Source: Pseudomonas neuropathica (GTDB lineage: Bacteria > Pseudomonadota > Gammaproteobacteria > Pseudomonadales > Pseudomonadaceae). From it: 64,000 bases of DNA. The stretch spans positions 266,558 to 330,557 of the forward strand of contig NZ_JACOPX010000008.1 of the NCBI RefSeq assembly GCF_015461835.1. Reading direction: 5' to 3'. Position 1 is the first letter of the stretch. Each line of letters begins with the position of its first letter. Under the pieces are notes generated by a model. It had not been told where the DNA came from and ran no database searches. It saw only the letters and a program-made list of their open reading frames with translations. This document shows, in pieces, positions 1 to 10,900 of the stretch. The translations under genes were made by a program, and so were the position numbers.

Positions 1-107
1 TCGAGCCAGGTCACGTACACCGCGTTATTCGCGTGGCCCAGCCCGTCGATATCCTCAGCGCCTACCTGCAGATCAATGGTAAACGGCGTTGCCCGATCCC
101 AGCCCAT
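1..107 (-). CDS. Acyl-CoA thioesterase, hotdog (4HBT) family, N-terminal part only
   Basis: Reading leftward from an ATG at 107, the 35 visible codons give a protein beginning MGWDRATPFTIDLQVGAED and reaching DGLGHANNAVYVTWLE at the window edge. The last stretch is the signature of YbgC/FadM-type 4-hydroxybenzoyl-CoA thioesterases, where the residues around G-H-x-N-N-x-x-Y/V form the active-site loop. A GGGAG ribosome site lies a few bases before the ATG. It follows the hydrolase stop by 46 bases on the same strand, so it is probably the third gene of the TetR-hydrolase operon. Most of the gene lies outside the window, so substrate cannot be guessed. Confidence 0.75.
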   Translation of the reverse strand, partial: MGWDRATPFTIDLQVGAEDIDGLGHANNAVYVTWL

Positions 108-153
108 GCCCCACTCCCGGTCAATGTATTCAACCGGGGCAGTGTAACGGAGC

Positions 154-987
154 TCACGCCGATTGGCGCGCTTGAAGGCTGCGGCCGGCCAGTAGTGATA
201 ACACACCATCAATCACTCGAGGGTCGGCCAGCACACGCTGATGACCGCCGCCTTCAAGGCGCAACAGGCGACTGTCGAACCAGGATTCGTGAATCAGTTG
301 CGACTCCTTGACCGAGACGAAGTTGTCGTCCTCGGCATGCACGATGAGGCCGGGCATATCCAGTTGATAGTGGGCAACGTCCAGTGTGGCGGCGCGCATA
401 CCGACATCCTGCTCGACCTGACGGATGAAGGCGGAGCGCGCTCGCGGCGGCATACCAACGTAGCGGGCGAAACCGCGCAGTACGCCAAGAATGCGCGCAG
501 GCGCGGCAATGCTGACAAGGGTTTCGGTGCGCAAGCCCAATTGCACGGCGAGCATGGCGCTGGCGCCGCCCATCGAGTGGCCGATGACCGCTTGCAGCGG
601 CGGCAACTCGGCAGCGGCTTCAAGCATCGCCCGAGCGAACAACACGACATTGGCTTCCCGCCCCGGCGAGCGACCGTGGGCCGGACCATCGAGCGCGACG
701 ACGGTATAACCGGCGTCAACCAGTGCGGTGATCAGCGCGGCGAACTGGGTTGGCCGCCCTTCCCAACCGTGCATCAGCAACACCGTCGGGCCCTGACCCC
801 AGCGCAGCGCCGAGAGGCCGAAGCGCAAAGTGATCCGTTCGGAGCTGGTCAGCAGCGGCAATTCCCAATCACGAAGAGGCAGCGAACGTGGCGTCATGAA
901 TGCCAGACGCATTTTGCTCGCCACGCGTTTCGGTGCAATCCAGCCCAAGGTGCCATTAACGCCACGAACCCACTTCAACGTGTTCAT
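154..987 (-). CDS. Alpha/beta hydrolase
   Basis: 277 residues with the alpha/beta-hydrolase fold. The oxyanion region MHGWEG, the nucleophile elbow GHSMGG, a late acid in HAEDDNFV and the final histidine in GGGHQRV make a complete Ser-Asp-His triad. A GAGGAGAG ribosome site precedes the ATG at 987. There is no signal peptide, so it should be cytoplasmic; the start has a short basic helix. It lies 30 bases after the TetR gene and 46 before a thioesterase on the same strand, suggesting an ester- or thioester-cleaving operon controlled by that repressor. The substrate cannot be told from sequence. Confidence 0.85.
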   Translation of the reverse strand: MNTLKWVRGVNGTLGWIAPKRVASKMRLAFMTPRSLPLRDWELPLLTSSERITLRFGLSALRWGQGPTVLLMHGWEGRPTQFAALITALVDAGYTVVALDGPAHGRSPGREANVVLFARAMLEAAAELPPLQAVIGHSMGGASAMLAVQLGLRTETLVSIAAPARILGVLRGFARYVGMPPRARSAFIRQVEQDVGMRAATLDVAHYQLDMPGLIVHAEDDNFVSVKESQLIHESWFDSRLLRLEGGGHQRVLADPRVIDGVLSLLAGRSLQARQSA

Positions 988-1017
988 CGCTCTCTCCTCA
1001 GGCGAGTTGCCTTCAGG

Positions 1018-1557
1018 TCAACGCACCGCCGACTTGGCAGCGCGCAGCAATCGATCGGATAAGTCTCCCGGGCCGAGCGCTCTTGCGAGTGCCAGACCAC
1101 CCACCATCAAGGCCACGTCGGCCAGGGCTTTGTCGGTGTCCTCAGGGCTGGACGCCAACTGCGCAATCATCAATTCCAAGTGTTCGTTGAGCGCGATGCG
1201 GAACGATTCCGGCAAGCGACCCAGCTCGCCGATCGACGCTGGAATCGGGCATGCCGCGTCGCTGGAATCACGATGCTTGCGCGACAGGTAAAACGCGGCG
1301 ACCAAGGCTCGACGCTCTTCACCGGTCAGCTCGGCATCCATGTCGGCAATCAGGTCGCGGCGGCGGCCGAGAAGCTGCTTGAACGCTTCGAGCATCATCG
1401 CGTCCTTGCTTTCGAAGTGCGCATAGAAGCCACCGACGGTGAGGCCGGCTGCGCCCATCACTTCGCCCACGCTAGGATCGGCCGGGCCACGCTGAATCAG
1501 TGCGGCGCTGGCAGCCTTGAGGATGCGTTCGCGGGTTTGAGCTTTTTTATCGTTCAT
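1018..1557 (-). CDS. TetR/AcrR-family transcriptional repressor
   Basis: 179 residues. The first 60 hold the TetR helix-turn-helix, with the typical core GLTVGGFYAHFESKDAM at about residues 36-52. The rest is the helical ligand-binding half, which has no recognisable ligand signature. It is the first gene of a leftward operon with an alpha/beta hydrolase and a thioesterase. Family members usually repress their own operon and are released by a small molecule. Just upstream lies a perfect inverted repeat (1582-1606), a good candidate operator for autoregulation. Confidence 0.88.
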   Translation of the reverse strand: MNDKKAQTRERILKAASAALIQRGPADPSVGEVMGAAGLTVGGFYAHFESKDAMMLEAFKQLLGRRRDLIADMDAELTGEERRALVAAFYLSRKHRDSSDAACPIPASIGELGRLPESFRIALNEHLELMIAQLASSPEDTDKALADVALMVGGLALARALGPGDLSDRLLRAAKSAVR

Positions 1558-1581
1558 CGTTGCCTCCGAATATTACGACTA

Positions 1582-1606
1582 GAATATTATTCGCATAATA
1601 ATATTC
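1582..1606. promoter_or_regulatory. Candidate TetR operator (inverted repeat)
   Basis: GAATATTAT and its exact reverse complement ATAATATTC flank a 7-base centre, 25 bases upstream of the TetR start at 1557. A partial half-site (GAATATTA) recurs at 1568-1575. Its size and place fit a TetR autorepression site; binding is inferred. Confidence 0.55.
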
Positions 1607-1684
1607 TGCAAGTCAAGGATATGACCGCTGGTCTGATGCACAGTGTAAGGAAAAAGGAGAATTGGCCAAACGCCAGACAAACAA

Positions 1685-1713
1685 AAGGGCCATTCAATAA
1701 TTGAATGACCCTT
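1685..1713 (-). terminator. Rho-independent terminator of the tRNA operon
   Basis: An inverted repeat (arms around CATTCAAT and ATTGAATG, extended by AAGGG/CCCTT) lies just past the last tRNA-Glu. Read leftward it is followed by TTTTGTTTG. It should stop the tRNA operon before the divergent TetR promoter region. Confidence 0.65.
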
Positions 1714-1739
1714 ATAAAATCCCGCAGAGCGGGTAATCG

Positions 1740-1815
1740 TGGCGTCCCCTAGGGGACTCGAACCCCTGTTACCGCCGTGAAAGGGCGGTGTCCTAGGCCA
1801 CTAGACGAAGGGGAC
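1740..1815 (-). tRNA. tRNA-Glu (anticodon TTC)
   Basis: 76 nt including encoded CCA. On the minus strand the 5' end GTCCCCT pairs with AGGGGAC. The anticodon arm is CCGCC-CTTTCAC-GGCGG with TTC in the loop, and the T arm carries GTTCGAG. It is identical in the tRNA body to the copy at 2025-2100 and is the last gene of the four-tRNA operon. Confidence 0.96.
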
Positions 1816-1895
1816 ACAAACCTTCTATACAACTGATCAGCGCTGAGAACTGATCGATTCAAGGCCGGTGTGGCCAGACCTTGAACTTGTAAAAT

Positions 1896-1971
1896 TGGTG
1901 GAGCTTAGCGGGATCGAACCGCTGACCTCCTGCATGCCATGCAGGCGCTCTCCCAGCTGAGCTAAAGCCCC
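1896..1971 (-). tRNA. tRNA-Ala (anticodon GGC)
   Basis: 76 nt with encoded CCA. The acceptor GGGGCTT pairs with AAGCTCC, which gives the G3-U70 pair that identifies alanine tRNA. The anticodon stem CCTGC/GCAGG encloses a loop with GGC. The acceptor and T stems differ slightly from the second alanine copy at 2180-2255. Confidence 0.96.
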
Positions 1972-2024
1972 GGATTTTTCGCCTCGCGGCGGAGCGACAT
2001 CTTGCAACATCGCTTCTGTAAAAC

Positions 2025-2100
2025 TGGCGTCCCCTAGGGGACTCGAACCCCTGTTACCGCCGTGAAAGGGCGGTGTCCTAGGCCACTAGACGAAGGGGAC
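2025..2100 (-). tRNA. tRNA-Glu (anticodon TTC), second copy
   Basis: Same 76-nt tRNA as at 1740-1815, 285 bases away, with matching flanking spacer. CCA is encoded. Confidence 0.96.
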
Positions 2101-2179
2101 GCAAACCCTTCTATACAACTGATCAACGCTGAGTGCTGATCGCTTCGGAGCCGGTGTGGCCAGGCTTCGAAGTGTAAAT

Positions 2180-2255
<76 letters not shown>

Positions 2256-2288
2256 TCATCGTTGATGTCATCGCTGAGGACGGGGCGA

Positions 2289-2317
2289 ATCTTAAGGGCG
2301 TATCGAAAGCCTGTCAA
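2289..2317 (-). promoter_or_regulatory. Sigma-70 promoter of the tRNA operon
   Basis: On the minus strand: TTGACA (2317-2312), a 17-base spacer and TAAGAT (2294-2289), followed by the GC-rich discriminator TCGCCCCG. The strong -35, optimal spacing and GC-rich discriminator are typical of stringently controlled stable-RNA promoters. It fires into tRNA-Ala at 2255. Confidence 0.8.
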
Positions 2318-2413
2318 ACTTATTTTTGAAAAATTTCAAAATTTTTCGTCGGCATAACAATCACTTACCGCCCTCCCCCCGTAAATTCGGGACTCGGGAT
2401 AACGTACGCCCCT

Positions 2414-2496
2414 GTAGGAGCTGCCGCAGGCTGCGATCTTTTGACTTTATCTTTTGAAAACAAGATCAAAAGATCGCAGCCTGCGGCAGCTCCTAC
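2414..2496. repeat. REP-like inverted repeat, family A
   Basis: Two arms, GTAGGAGCTGCCGCAGGCTG and its reverse complement, extended by GATCTTTTGA/TCAAAAGATC, surround a short AT-rich centre. The RNA would fold into one long hairpin. It ends 14 bases past the gltX stop and may also act as its 3' hairpin. The same unit recurs at 11480, 18026, 43676 and 53896. Confidence 0.85.
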
Positions 2497-2510
2497 AAGA
2501 GGCGAAGCGA

Positions 2511-3992
2511 TTAGGCGATAGCGGCCAGGAGCTTTTCCCACTCTTTGTTTTCTTTCTTCGACACGCCACCCAGCAGGTCAATCGCCTGCCGCAGACGATA
2601 ACGGGTCAGATCCGGGCCAAGGATTTCCATGGCATCGAGCACCGAGACCGAACTCGCCTGACCGGTGATCGCAGCAAACATCAGCGGCATCGCATCGCGC
2701 AGTTTCAACTCCAGCGATTCGACCACAGCCTGAATCGTCGCGGTGATGTTGTCCTTCTCCCACTGACGCAGGCTTTCCAGCTTCCACAGGATCAACTGCA
2801 TCAACTGACGAACCTGATCGCCCGAAAGCTTTTTCGACTCGAAGAGCTTGGCATCCGGGTTAACGCCACCGGCGAAGAAGAACCCGCCCAGCGGTGCAAC
2901 CTGGCTGAAGGTTTCAACGCGGCCCTGCACCAGCGGTGCGATCTTCATCATGTATTCCGGGTTCAACGCCCAGGTCTGCAAACGGCTGGCGAACTCTTCC
3001 ACCGGCAGATCACGCAGCCACTGGCCGTTGAGCCACGACAGCTTCTCGATGTCGAAGATCGGCCCGCCCAGCGAGACACGCTTGAGGTCGAAGTTGTCGA
3101 CCATTTCCTGCAGCGAGAACTTCTCGCGCTCGTCCGGCATCGACCAGCCCATGCGGCCGAGGTAATTGAGCATCGCTTCCGGCATGAAGCCCATGCGCTC
3201 GTAGAACGTCACCGAGGTCGGGTTCTTGCGCTTGGACAGCTTGCTCTTGTCCGGGTTACGCAGCAGCGGCATGTAGCACAGCTCTGGTTGCTCCCAGCCG
3301 AAGTATTCGTACAGCAGAATCAGTTTCGGCGCCGATGGCAGCCACTCTTCGCCACGCAGCACGTGGGTGATGCCCATCAGGTGATCGTCGACGACGTTGG
3401 CGAGGAAGTACGTCGGCAGGCCGTCGGTCTTCATCAGCACTTGCATGTCCATGCGATCCCACGGGATCTCGACATCACCACGGAGCATGTCCGGCACCAC
3501 GCAAACGCCTTCGCTCGGCACTTTCATGCGGATCACGTGGGGTTCGCCAGCGGCCAGACGAGCGGCAACTTCTTCCTTCGACAGCAGCAGCGCGCGGCCG
3601 TCATAGCGTGGGGTTTCGCCGCGAGCCATTTGCTCGGCGCGCATCTGATCCAGCTCTTCAGCGGTGCAGAAGCACGGGAACGCGTGGCCCATGTCGACCA
3701 GTTGCTGGCAGTACTTCTGATAAATCTCGCCGCGCTCACTCTGGCGATACGGGCCGTGCGGGCCGCCAACGTCCGGGCCTTCGCTCCAGTCGATCCCCAG
3801 CCAGCGCAGGGCGTCGAAGATCTGCTGCTCGGACTCGCGGGTCGAACGCAACTGGTCAGTGTCTTCGATCCGCAGGATGAACTCACCGCCATGCTGCTTG
3901 GCAAAGCAGTAGTTGAACAATGCGATGTAAGCGGTACCTACGTGGGGGTCCCCGGTAGGCGATGGCGCGATGCGAGTGCGGACGGTGGTCAT
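2511..3992 (-). CDS. gltX: Glutamyl-tRNA synthetase
   Basis: 493 residues, the usual length for GltX. It charges tRNA-Glu with glutamate. The class I HIGH-type motif is in [19 protein letters not shown] near the start, and the KMSKS-type motif is SKLSKRKN in the middle. The C-terminal third is the helical anticodon-binding part. I place the start at 3992 ([11 protein letters not shown]); an upstream in-frame codon at 4025 would add 11 residues with no family match. Two tRNA-Glu genes lie just beyond its 3' end, a conserved neighbourhood in Pseudomonas. Confidence 0.97.
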   Translation of the reverse strand: MTTVRTRIAPSPTGDPHVGTAYIALFNYCFAKQHGGEFILRIEDTDQLRSTRESEQQIFDALRWLGIDWSEGPDVGGPHGPYRQSERGEIYQKYCQQLVDMGHAFPCFCTAEELDQMRAEQMARGETPRYDGRALLLSKEEVAARLAAGEPHVIRMKVPSEGVCVVPDMLRGDVEIPWDRMDMQVLMKTDGLPTYFLANVVDDHLMGITHVLRGEEWLPSAPKLILLYEYFGWEQPELCYMPLLRNPDKSKLSKRKNPTSVTFYERMGFMPEAMLNYLGRMGWSMPDEREKFSLQEMVDNFDLKRVSLGGPIFDIEKLSWLNGQWLRDLPVEEFASRLQTWALNPEYMMKIAPLVQGRVETFSQVAPLGGFFFAGGVNPDAKLFESKKLSGDQVRQLMQLILWKLESLRQWEKDNITATIQAVVESLELKLRDAMPLMFAAITGQASSVSVLDAMEILGPDLTRYRLRQAIDLLGGVSKKENKEWEKLLAAIA

Positions 3993-4220
3993 GGCATGTC
4001 TCGAAAAGAATGAAAAGCAAAACAATCAAGCGGCGAATGGTAACAGGCGACACCCGCCCCGCTCCAGCGGGCAGGGCATTTAAGCCAAGTTTGCGTCTGG
4101 AACGCCCGTAAGCCGTGGTGAATGGGCAAATATCAGCGGATGGCATTTACCGTTTATCGGCTGTATGCCAGATTCGCCTGCTGATAACTTTCCTTACAAT
4201 TCATCGACTACAGTTTGCCC

Positions 4221-5270
4221 ATGCCTGCCCAACTCAAGCGTCGCCTGTTGATTTTCCTGCTGCTCGTCCTGCTGATTGCCGGGGGCTTTTTCGCCCATTG
4301 GTTTTTCAAGGGGCGTTTTTATGAAAGCACCGACAACGCTTATGTCCAGGGCGAAATCACCCGCGTCTCGAGCCAATTGAGCGCGCGCATCGATGAAGTG
4401 CTGGTGCAGGACAATCAACACGTGGAAAAAGGCCAGTTGCTGGTGCGCCTCGAACCGAATGATTTCCGTCTGGCCATCGATCGCGCCAATGCCGCCCTCG
4501 CCACCCGCGAAGCCGAGCGCCTGCAAGCGCAAAGCAAATTGACTCAGCAAGCCAGTCTGATTGCTTCCAGCGACGCACAAGTGGCAACCACCCAAGCAAC
4601 GCTGGGCCGCTCGCAAATGGATTTGTCACGTGCCGAAACCCTGCGCAAGCCCGGTTACGTGTCCGAAGAACGCGTGACCACCCTCTCCGCTGACGCTCAT
4701 ATCGCCCGTTCGCAAGTGGCCAAGGCGCAGGCCGATGCGCAAGGTCAGCGTCAGCAGGTCAACGCTCTGAACGCAGAAATCAAACGCCTCGACGCACAGA
4801 TCGCCAACGCCCGCGCCGATCTCGCGCAAGCCGAACTCAACCTGACCCGCAGCGAAATCCACGCGCCAATCAGTGGTCTGGTCGGCCAGCGCGCCGCCCG
4901 TAACGGCCAAGTGGTGCAGGCTGGCGCTTATCTGCTGTCGATCGTCCCGGATGAAGACATCTGGGTACAGGCCAATTTCAAGGAAACCCAGATCGGCCGC
5001 ATGCAGCCCGGGCAAAAAGCCGAGCTGACCTTCGATGCCTACAGCGACACGCCGATCGAAGCACGGGTCGATAGCCTGTTCGCCGCCTCCGGCGCGCAAT
5101 TCAGCCTGCTGCCGCCGGACAACGCTACCGGCAACTTCACCAAAGTCGTGCAACGGATTCCGGTAAAACTGACCTTCAAAACCGACAACCCGCTGCACGG
5201 CAAGATCCGCCCGGGCATGTCCGTCACCGCCACCGTGAACATCAAAGACGCCCCGGACAATGGCCGGTGA
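4221..5270 (+). CDS. HlyD/EmrA-family membrane fusion protein
   Basis: 349 residues: a short cytoplasmic start, one membrane helix (LLIFLLLVLLIAGGFFAHWF, about residues 9-28), a biotinyl-lipoyl half-domain (DNAYVQGEITRVSSQLSARI), a long alpha-hairpin rich in Gln and Ala, and the second lipoyl half and beta-barrel. This is the EmrA layout: the periplasmic adaptor that links an inner-membrane pump to an outer-membrane channel. The first ATG at 4221 is chosen over an in-frame TTG two codons upstream. It overlaps the next gene, a 14-helix MFS pump, by 11 bases, so the two are translated together. No outer-membrane channel gene is present, so a shared TolC-like protein is expected. Confidence 0.9.
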   Translation: MPAQLKRRLLIFLLLVLLIAGGFFAHWFFKGRFYESTDNAYVQGEITRVSSQLSARIDEVLVQDNQHVEKGQLLVRLEPNDFRLAIDRANAALATREAERLQAQSKLTQQASLIASSDAQVATTQATLGRSQMDLSRAETLRKPGYVSEERVTTLSADAHIARSQVAKAQADAQGQRQQVNALNAEIKRLDAQIANARADLAQAELNLTRSEIHAPISGLVGQRAARNGQVVQAGAYLLSIVPDEDIWVQANFKETQIGRMQPGQKAELTFDAYSDTPIEARVDSLFAASGAQFSLLPPDNATGNFTKVVQRIPVKLTFKTDNPLHGKIRPGMSVTATVNIKDAPDNGR

Positions 5271-6810
5271 TTCGCTGATCCGCCCGGTCGGCGAACCGAC
5301 CCGGCGCGATTGGATTGCGGTGATGAGCGTGATGCTCGGCGCCTTTATGGCGGTGCTCGACATCCAGATCACCAACTCGTCGCTGAAAGATATTCAGGGT
5401 GCGTTGTCGGCGACGCTGGAAGAAGGCTCGTGGATTTCCACTTCTTATCTGGTCGCGGAAATCATCATGATTCCGCTGACCGCGTGGCTGGTGCAGTTGC
5501 TGTCGGCGCGACGTTTGGCGGTGTGGGTGTCGCTGGGCTTTCTGGTTTCCTCGCTGCTGTGCTCGATGGCCTGGAGCCTGGAGAGCATGATCGTCTTTCG
5601 TGCCATGCAGGGGTTTACTGGCGGCGCGTTGATCCCGCTGGCGTTCACCCTGACTCTGATCAAACTCCCCGAACACCACCGCGCCAAAGGCATGGCGATG
5701 TTCGCCATGACCGCCACGTTCGCCCCGTCCATCGGCCCGACGCTGGGCGGCTGGCTCACGGAAAACTGGGGTTGGGAATACATTTTCTACATCAACATTC
5801 CGCCGGGCCTGATCATGATTGCCGGCCTGATGTACGGGCTGGAGAAGAAAGAAGCGCACTGGGAACTGCTGAAAAGCACCGACTACACCGGCATCCTAAC
5901 GCTAGGGATTGGCCTCGGTTGTCTGCAGGTATTCCTTGAAGAAGGCCATCGCAAGGATTGGCTGGAGTCGAGTCTGATCGTGACCCTGGGCAGCATTGCC
6001 CTGCTCAGCCTGATTACCTTTGTGATCGTGCAGATCTCCAAACCGAATCCGCTGATCAATCTGGGCATCCTGCGTAATCGCAATTTCGGTCTGTCGAGTA
6101 TTTCCAGTCTGGGCATGGGTGTCGGGTTGTACGGTTCAATCTATCTGCTGCCGCTGTATCTGGCGCAGATCCAGAACTACAACGCCCTGCAAATCGGCGA
6201 AGTGATCATGTGGATGGGCGTGCCGCAGCTGTTTCTGATTCCGCTAGTGCCGAAACTGATGAAGTTTGTTTCGCCGAAATGGCTGTGCACGATCGGCTTT
6301 GGATTGTTCGGGCTAGCGAGTTTTTCTTCGGGGGTGCTCAACCCGGATTTTGCCGGGCCGCAGTTCAATCAGATCCAGATCATTCGTGCGCTGGGGCAGC
6401 CGCTGATCATGGTGACCATTTCACTGATCGCCACGGCTTACATTTTGCCGCAGGATGCGGGGTCGGCGTCGAGCCTGTTCAATATCCTGCGAAATCTGGG
6501 CGGCGCGATTGGTATTGCCCTGCTCGCGACACTGTTGGATGCGCGCACCAAGACTTACTTCGATTATTTGCGCGAGGCGGTGGTGCCGACCAATCCGCAG
6601 GTGGCCGAGCGTTTGGCGTCGATGACCGACCGGTTTGGCAGTGACACGGCGGCGTTGGGCAAGTTGAGTGAAATTGTCCATCAGCAGGCGGCGATCATGG
6701 CGTACAACGATGCGTTTCATTTTGTCGGGATTGCGCTGGGGATCAGCATGTTGGCGATTTTGCTGACCAAGAAATTGCCAGAGGGGCTGAAGGCTGGGGA
6801 GTCTCATTAA
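5260..6810 (+). CDS. DHA2-family MFS multidrug transporter (EmrB/QacA type)
   Basis: 516 residues and about 14 hydrophobic helices, the DHA2 proton-antiporter pattern. Helix 1 carries the family motif in MLGAFMAVLDIQITNSSLKD, including the membrane Asp of motif D1, and GPTLGGWLTENWGWEYIFYI matches motif C (antiporter) near residue 165. It starts inside the end of the membrane fusion gene (11-base overlap), so the two form an EmrAB-like inner-membrane pump and adaptor. The exported compound is unknown; relatives export hydrophobic drugs or fatty acids. Confidence 0.92.
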   Translation: MAGDSLIRPVGEPTRRDWIAVMSVMLGAFMAVLDIQITNSSLKDIQGALSATLEEGSWISTSYLVAEIIMIPLTAWLVQLLSARRLAVWVSLGFLVSSLLCSMAWSLESMIVFRAMQGFTGGALIPLAFTLTLIKLPEHHRAKGMAMFAMTATFAPSIGPTLGGWLTENWGWEYIFYINIPPGLIMIAGLMYGLEKKEAHWELLKSTDYTGILTLGIGLGCLQVFLEEGHRKDWLESSLIVTLGSIALLSLITFVIVQISKPNPLINLGILRNRNFGLSSISSLGMGVGLYGSIYLLPLYLAQIQNYNALQIGEVIMWMGVPQLFLIPLVPKLMKFVSPKWLCTIGFGLFGLASFSSGVLNPDFAGPQFNQIQIIRALGQPLIMVTISLIATAYILPQDAGSASSLFNILRNLGGAIGIALLATLLDARTKTYFDYLREAVVPTNPQVAERLASMTDRFGSDTAALGKLSEIVHQQAAIMAYNDAFHFVGIALGISMLAILLTKKLPEGLKAGESH

Positions 6811-6826
6811 GACCGCGGCGCTCCAT

Positions 6827-6903
6827 TCGCGAGCAAGCTCGCTCCCACAGGGGATTTGTGAACGACACAATTCCTGTGTGGGAGTGAGCCTGCTCGCGAA
6901 GAG
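6827..6903. repeat. REP-like inverted repeat, family B
   Basis: TTCGCGAGCAAGCTCGCTCCCACAG-type arm followed about 30 bases later by the inverted arm TGTGGGAGTGAGCCTGCTCGCGAA. It lies between the convergent MFS gene and uvrB and may serve as a bidirectional 3' hairpin. Related copies are at 10574 and 46954. Confidence 0.8.
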
Positions 6904-6923
6904 GCCCACTCAGGCGATGAAGA

Positions 6924-8939
<2,016 letters not shown>

Positions 8940-9276
8940 ATACACCTCTGGGATCGCGGCATTCCGAGCAAAGCGGAGCACCACGGGGACAACCGCAAAC
9001 GACCGGTGTCGCGCAAGAAAAAACCTGGATTGTGCTCAATGTGGTGGCGATTGCCTCACCTTTCAAGGCAAACGTCCTACATCCGGTAAAGACTCTGACA
9101 CGTGCAGTCGACTAACGGTCAAGAAATAATCGGAAAAACTTACCCTAAAAGCCGAATCGCCTGTCGCCATTGTTCCGTAATGGCCTCTATACTAGCTCCC
9201 CGTTTGTGCACCGCTCTAGTGCATCCGGCTGGAGCGCGACACGTCCCTCCATTCTCCATTCAGAGCCGCCGCAATA
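8940..9276. other. Divergent uvrB/aminotransferase intergenic region
   Basis: 337 bases without a gene. It must hold both divergent promoters. A TATACT hexamer at 9188-9193 could be a -10 for the rightward aminotransferase gene, though no good -35 is spaced correctly. No hairpin, repeat or LexA-type palindrome is apparent. Confidence 0.4.
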
Positions 9277-10473
9277 ATGAGCCTGTTCTCCGCTGTCGAA
9301 ATGGCACCCCGCGATCCAATCCTGGGCCTCAACGAAGCATTCAACGCCGATACCCGGACCACCAAGGTCAACCTGGGCGTGGGTGTTTACTGCAACGAAG
9401 AGGGGCGAATTCCACTTCTGCGCGCCGTGATCGAAGCTGAAACCGTTCGCGCAGCTCAGCACGCTTCGCGCGGCTACCTGCCGATCGATGGTATCGCCGC
9501 CTACGACCAGGCCGTGCAAAAGCTGCTGTTCGGCAACGACTCGCCGCTGATCAGCGCCGGTCGCGTCATCACCACTCAGGCCGTCGGCGGGACCGGCGCA
9601 CTGAAGATCGGTGCCGACTTCCTCAAGCAACTGCTGCCGAACGCCGTCGTGGCGATCAGTGACCCAAGCTGGGAAAACCACCGTGCCCTGTTCGAAACCG
9701 CCGGTTTCCCGGTGCAGAACTACCGTTACTACGACGCAGCCAGCCACGATGTGAATCGTGCTGGCATGCTCGACGACCTCAACGCCCTGCCGAACGGCTC
9801 GATCGTTGTCCTGCACGCCTGCTGCCACAACCCGACCGGCGTCGACCTGACCCCGGCGGACTGGAACAACGTGCTGGAAGTGGTCCGCGCCAAAGGTCAC
9901 GTGCCATTCCTCGACATGGCTTATCAAGGCTTCGGCGACGGCATCGACGAAGACGCCGCAGCTGTGCGCCTGTTCGCTGAGTCCGGCCTGACCTTCTTCG
10001 TTTCGAGCTCGTTCTCCAAATCGTTCTCGCTGTACGGCGAGCGCGTTGGGGCGCTGTCGATCATCAGCGAATCGAAAGAAGAAAGCGCGCGCGTGCTGTC
10101 GCAGGTCAAGCGTGTGATCCGCACCAACTACTCCAACCCGCCGACCCACGGCGCAAGCATCGTTGCAGCTGTATTGAACAGCCCGGAACTGCGTGCACAA
10201 TGGGAAGCCGAGTTGGCGGAGATGCGTCTGCGCATTCGCGGCATGCGCGAGCAGATGGTTGCCCTGCTGGCAGAGAAAGCCCCGGGCCGCGACTTCAGCT
10301 TCGTCGGTCGTCAGCGCGGCATGTTCTCCTACTCGGGCCTGACCACTGAACAAGTGCATCGCCTGCGTAACGAGTTCGGCATCTACGCCCTGGACACCGG
10401 CCGCATCTGCGTGGCTGCGCTGAACCAGAACAACATCAAGGCGGTAACGGATGCGATTGTTCAGGTCATCTGA
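9277..10473 (+). CDS. tyrB: Aromatic/aspartate aminotransferase, class I PLP
   Basis: 398 residues, the length of class Ia aminotransferases. It moves amino groups between aromatic amino acids or aspartate and 2-oxoglutarate. The PLP lysine lies in SSSFSKSFSLYGERVG at about residue 248, and HNPTGVDLTPADW carries the Asn-Pro-Thr-Gly cofactor motif. The N-terminal PRDPILGLNEAFNAD is typical of the AspC/TyrB branch. It is divergent from uvrB, as in other Pseudomonas. Whether aspartate or tyrosine is the main substrate cannot be decided from sequence, so the symbol is tentative. A strong terminator follows. Confidence 0.88.
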   Translation: MSLFSAVEMAPRDPILGLNEAFNADTRTTKVNLGVGVYCNEEGRIPLLRAVIEAETVRAAQHASRGYLPIDGIAAYDQAVQKLLFGNDSPLISAGRVITTQAVGGTGALKIGADFLKQLLPNAVVAISDPSWENHRALFETAGFPVQNYRYYDAASHDVNRAGMLDDLNALPNGSIVVLHACCHNPTGVDLTPADWNNVLEVVRAKGHVPFLDMAYQGFGDGIDEDAAAVRLFAESGLTFFVSSSFSKSFSLYGERVGALSIISESKEESARVLSQVKRVIRTNYSNPPTHGASIVAAVLNSPELRAQWEAELAEMRLRIRGMREQMVALLAEKAPGRDFSFVGRQRGMFSYSGLTTEQVHRLRNEFGIYALDTGRICVAALNQNNIKAVTDAIVQVI

Positions 10474-10488
10474 TTTCGCACTGTAATG

Positions 10489-10522
10489 AAAAACGGGAAG
10501 CCTTGGGGCTTCCCGTTTTTTA
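10489..10522 (+). terminator. Rho-independent terminator after the aminotransferase gene
   Basis: AAACGGGAAGCC, a TTGG loop and GGCTTCCCGTTT, followed by a T run, 16 bases past the stop codon. Confidence 0.92.
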
Positions 10523-10573
10523 TTTGTCCCGGATAACGCCCCATACCCTCTAGACTGCACACAAATCAAAATT

Positions 10574-10661
10574 GTGGGAGCGAGCCTGCTCGCGATAGCG
10601 GCATGTCAGGTAATGAAGCTTCGACTGACACGACGCTATCGCGAGCAGGCGAAGGCCTACA
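10574..10661. repeat. REP-like inverted repeat, family B
   Basis: The arm GTGGGAGCGAGCCTGCTCGC is followed by GATAGCG and, about 40 bases later, the inverted CGCTATCGCGAGCAGGC and a degenerate end. Same family as 6827 and 46954. It fills most of the gap between the terminator and the small membrane-protein gene. Confidence 0.8.
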
Positions 10662-10699
10662 GGTTTTGTGTACACCCGAGATTTCTGAAGAGACCCTAA

Positions 10700-10900
10700 A
10701 TGAAAAACGACAACCTGCGCGCCGACCGTGACGATCTGGATGATTTCATCCCCCGCGCATCGGCCAAGCGCGAAAAGAGCCTGGTGCTGCAAGTCGCCGC
10801 CGGGGTGTTCCTGGGTGGCCTGGTCCTGTGGCTGGTTCAACTGGCCGCCACTGCGGCTTACGCCAAACTGATGATGGGCACCATCACCTTCGGCAGTTAA
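10700..10900 (+). CDS. Small single-span membrane protein, unknown function
   Basis: 66 residues. A charged N-terminal half (about 30 residues, many Asp, Arg and Lys) is followed by one hydrophobic helix, SLVLQVAAGVFLGGLVLWLV and onwards, ending in ATAAYAKLMMGTITFGS. The predicted form is N-in with a single inner-membrane span. I do not recognise the family. It overlaps the end of the convergent 76-residue gene by 4 bases. Codon use is normal for the window, and the charged-then-hydrophobic pattern supports it being real. Confidence 0.65.
   Translation: MKNDNLRADRDDLDDFIPRASAKREKSLVLQVAAGVFLGGLVLWLVQLAATAAYAKLMMGTITFGS

Noticed and set aside
2414..2496. TGTAGGA motif in REP repeats as further copies of the adhesion-island box
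   Set aside because: These continue as GCTGCC, not AAATTC, and have no -10 at 21 bases; they belong to the REP palindrome.
2454..4013. Long rightward open frame opposite gltX
   Set aside because: Reverse shadow of a conserved GC-rich gene; composition is His/Gln/Arg-rich with no family features.
8940..9276. LexA box upstream of uvrB
   Set aside because: No CTGTAT-N8-ACAG-like palindrome found in the gap.
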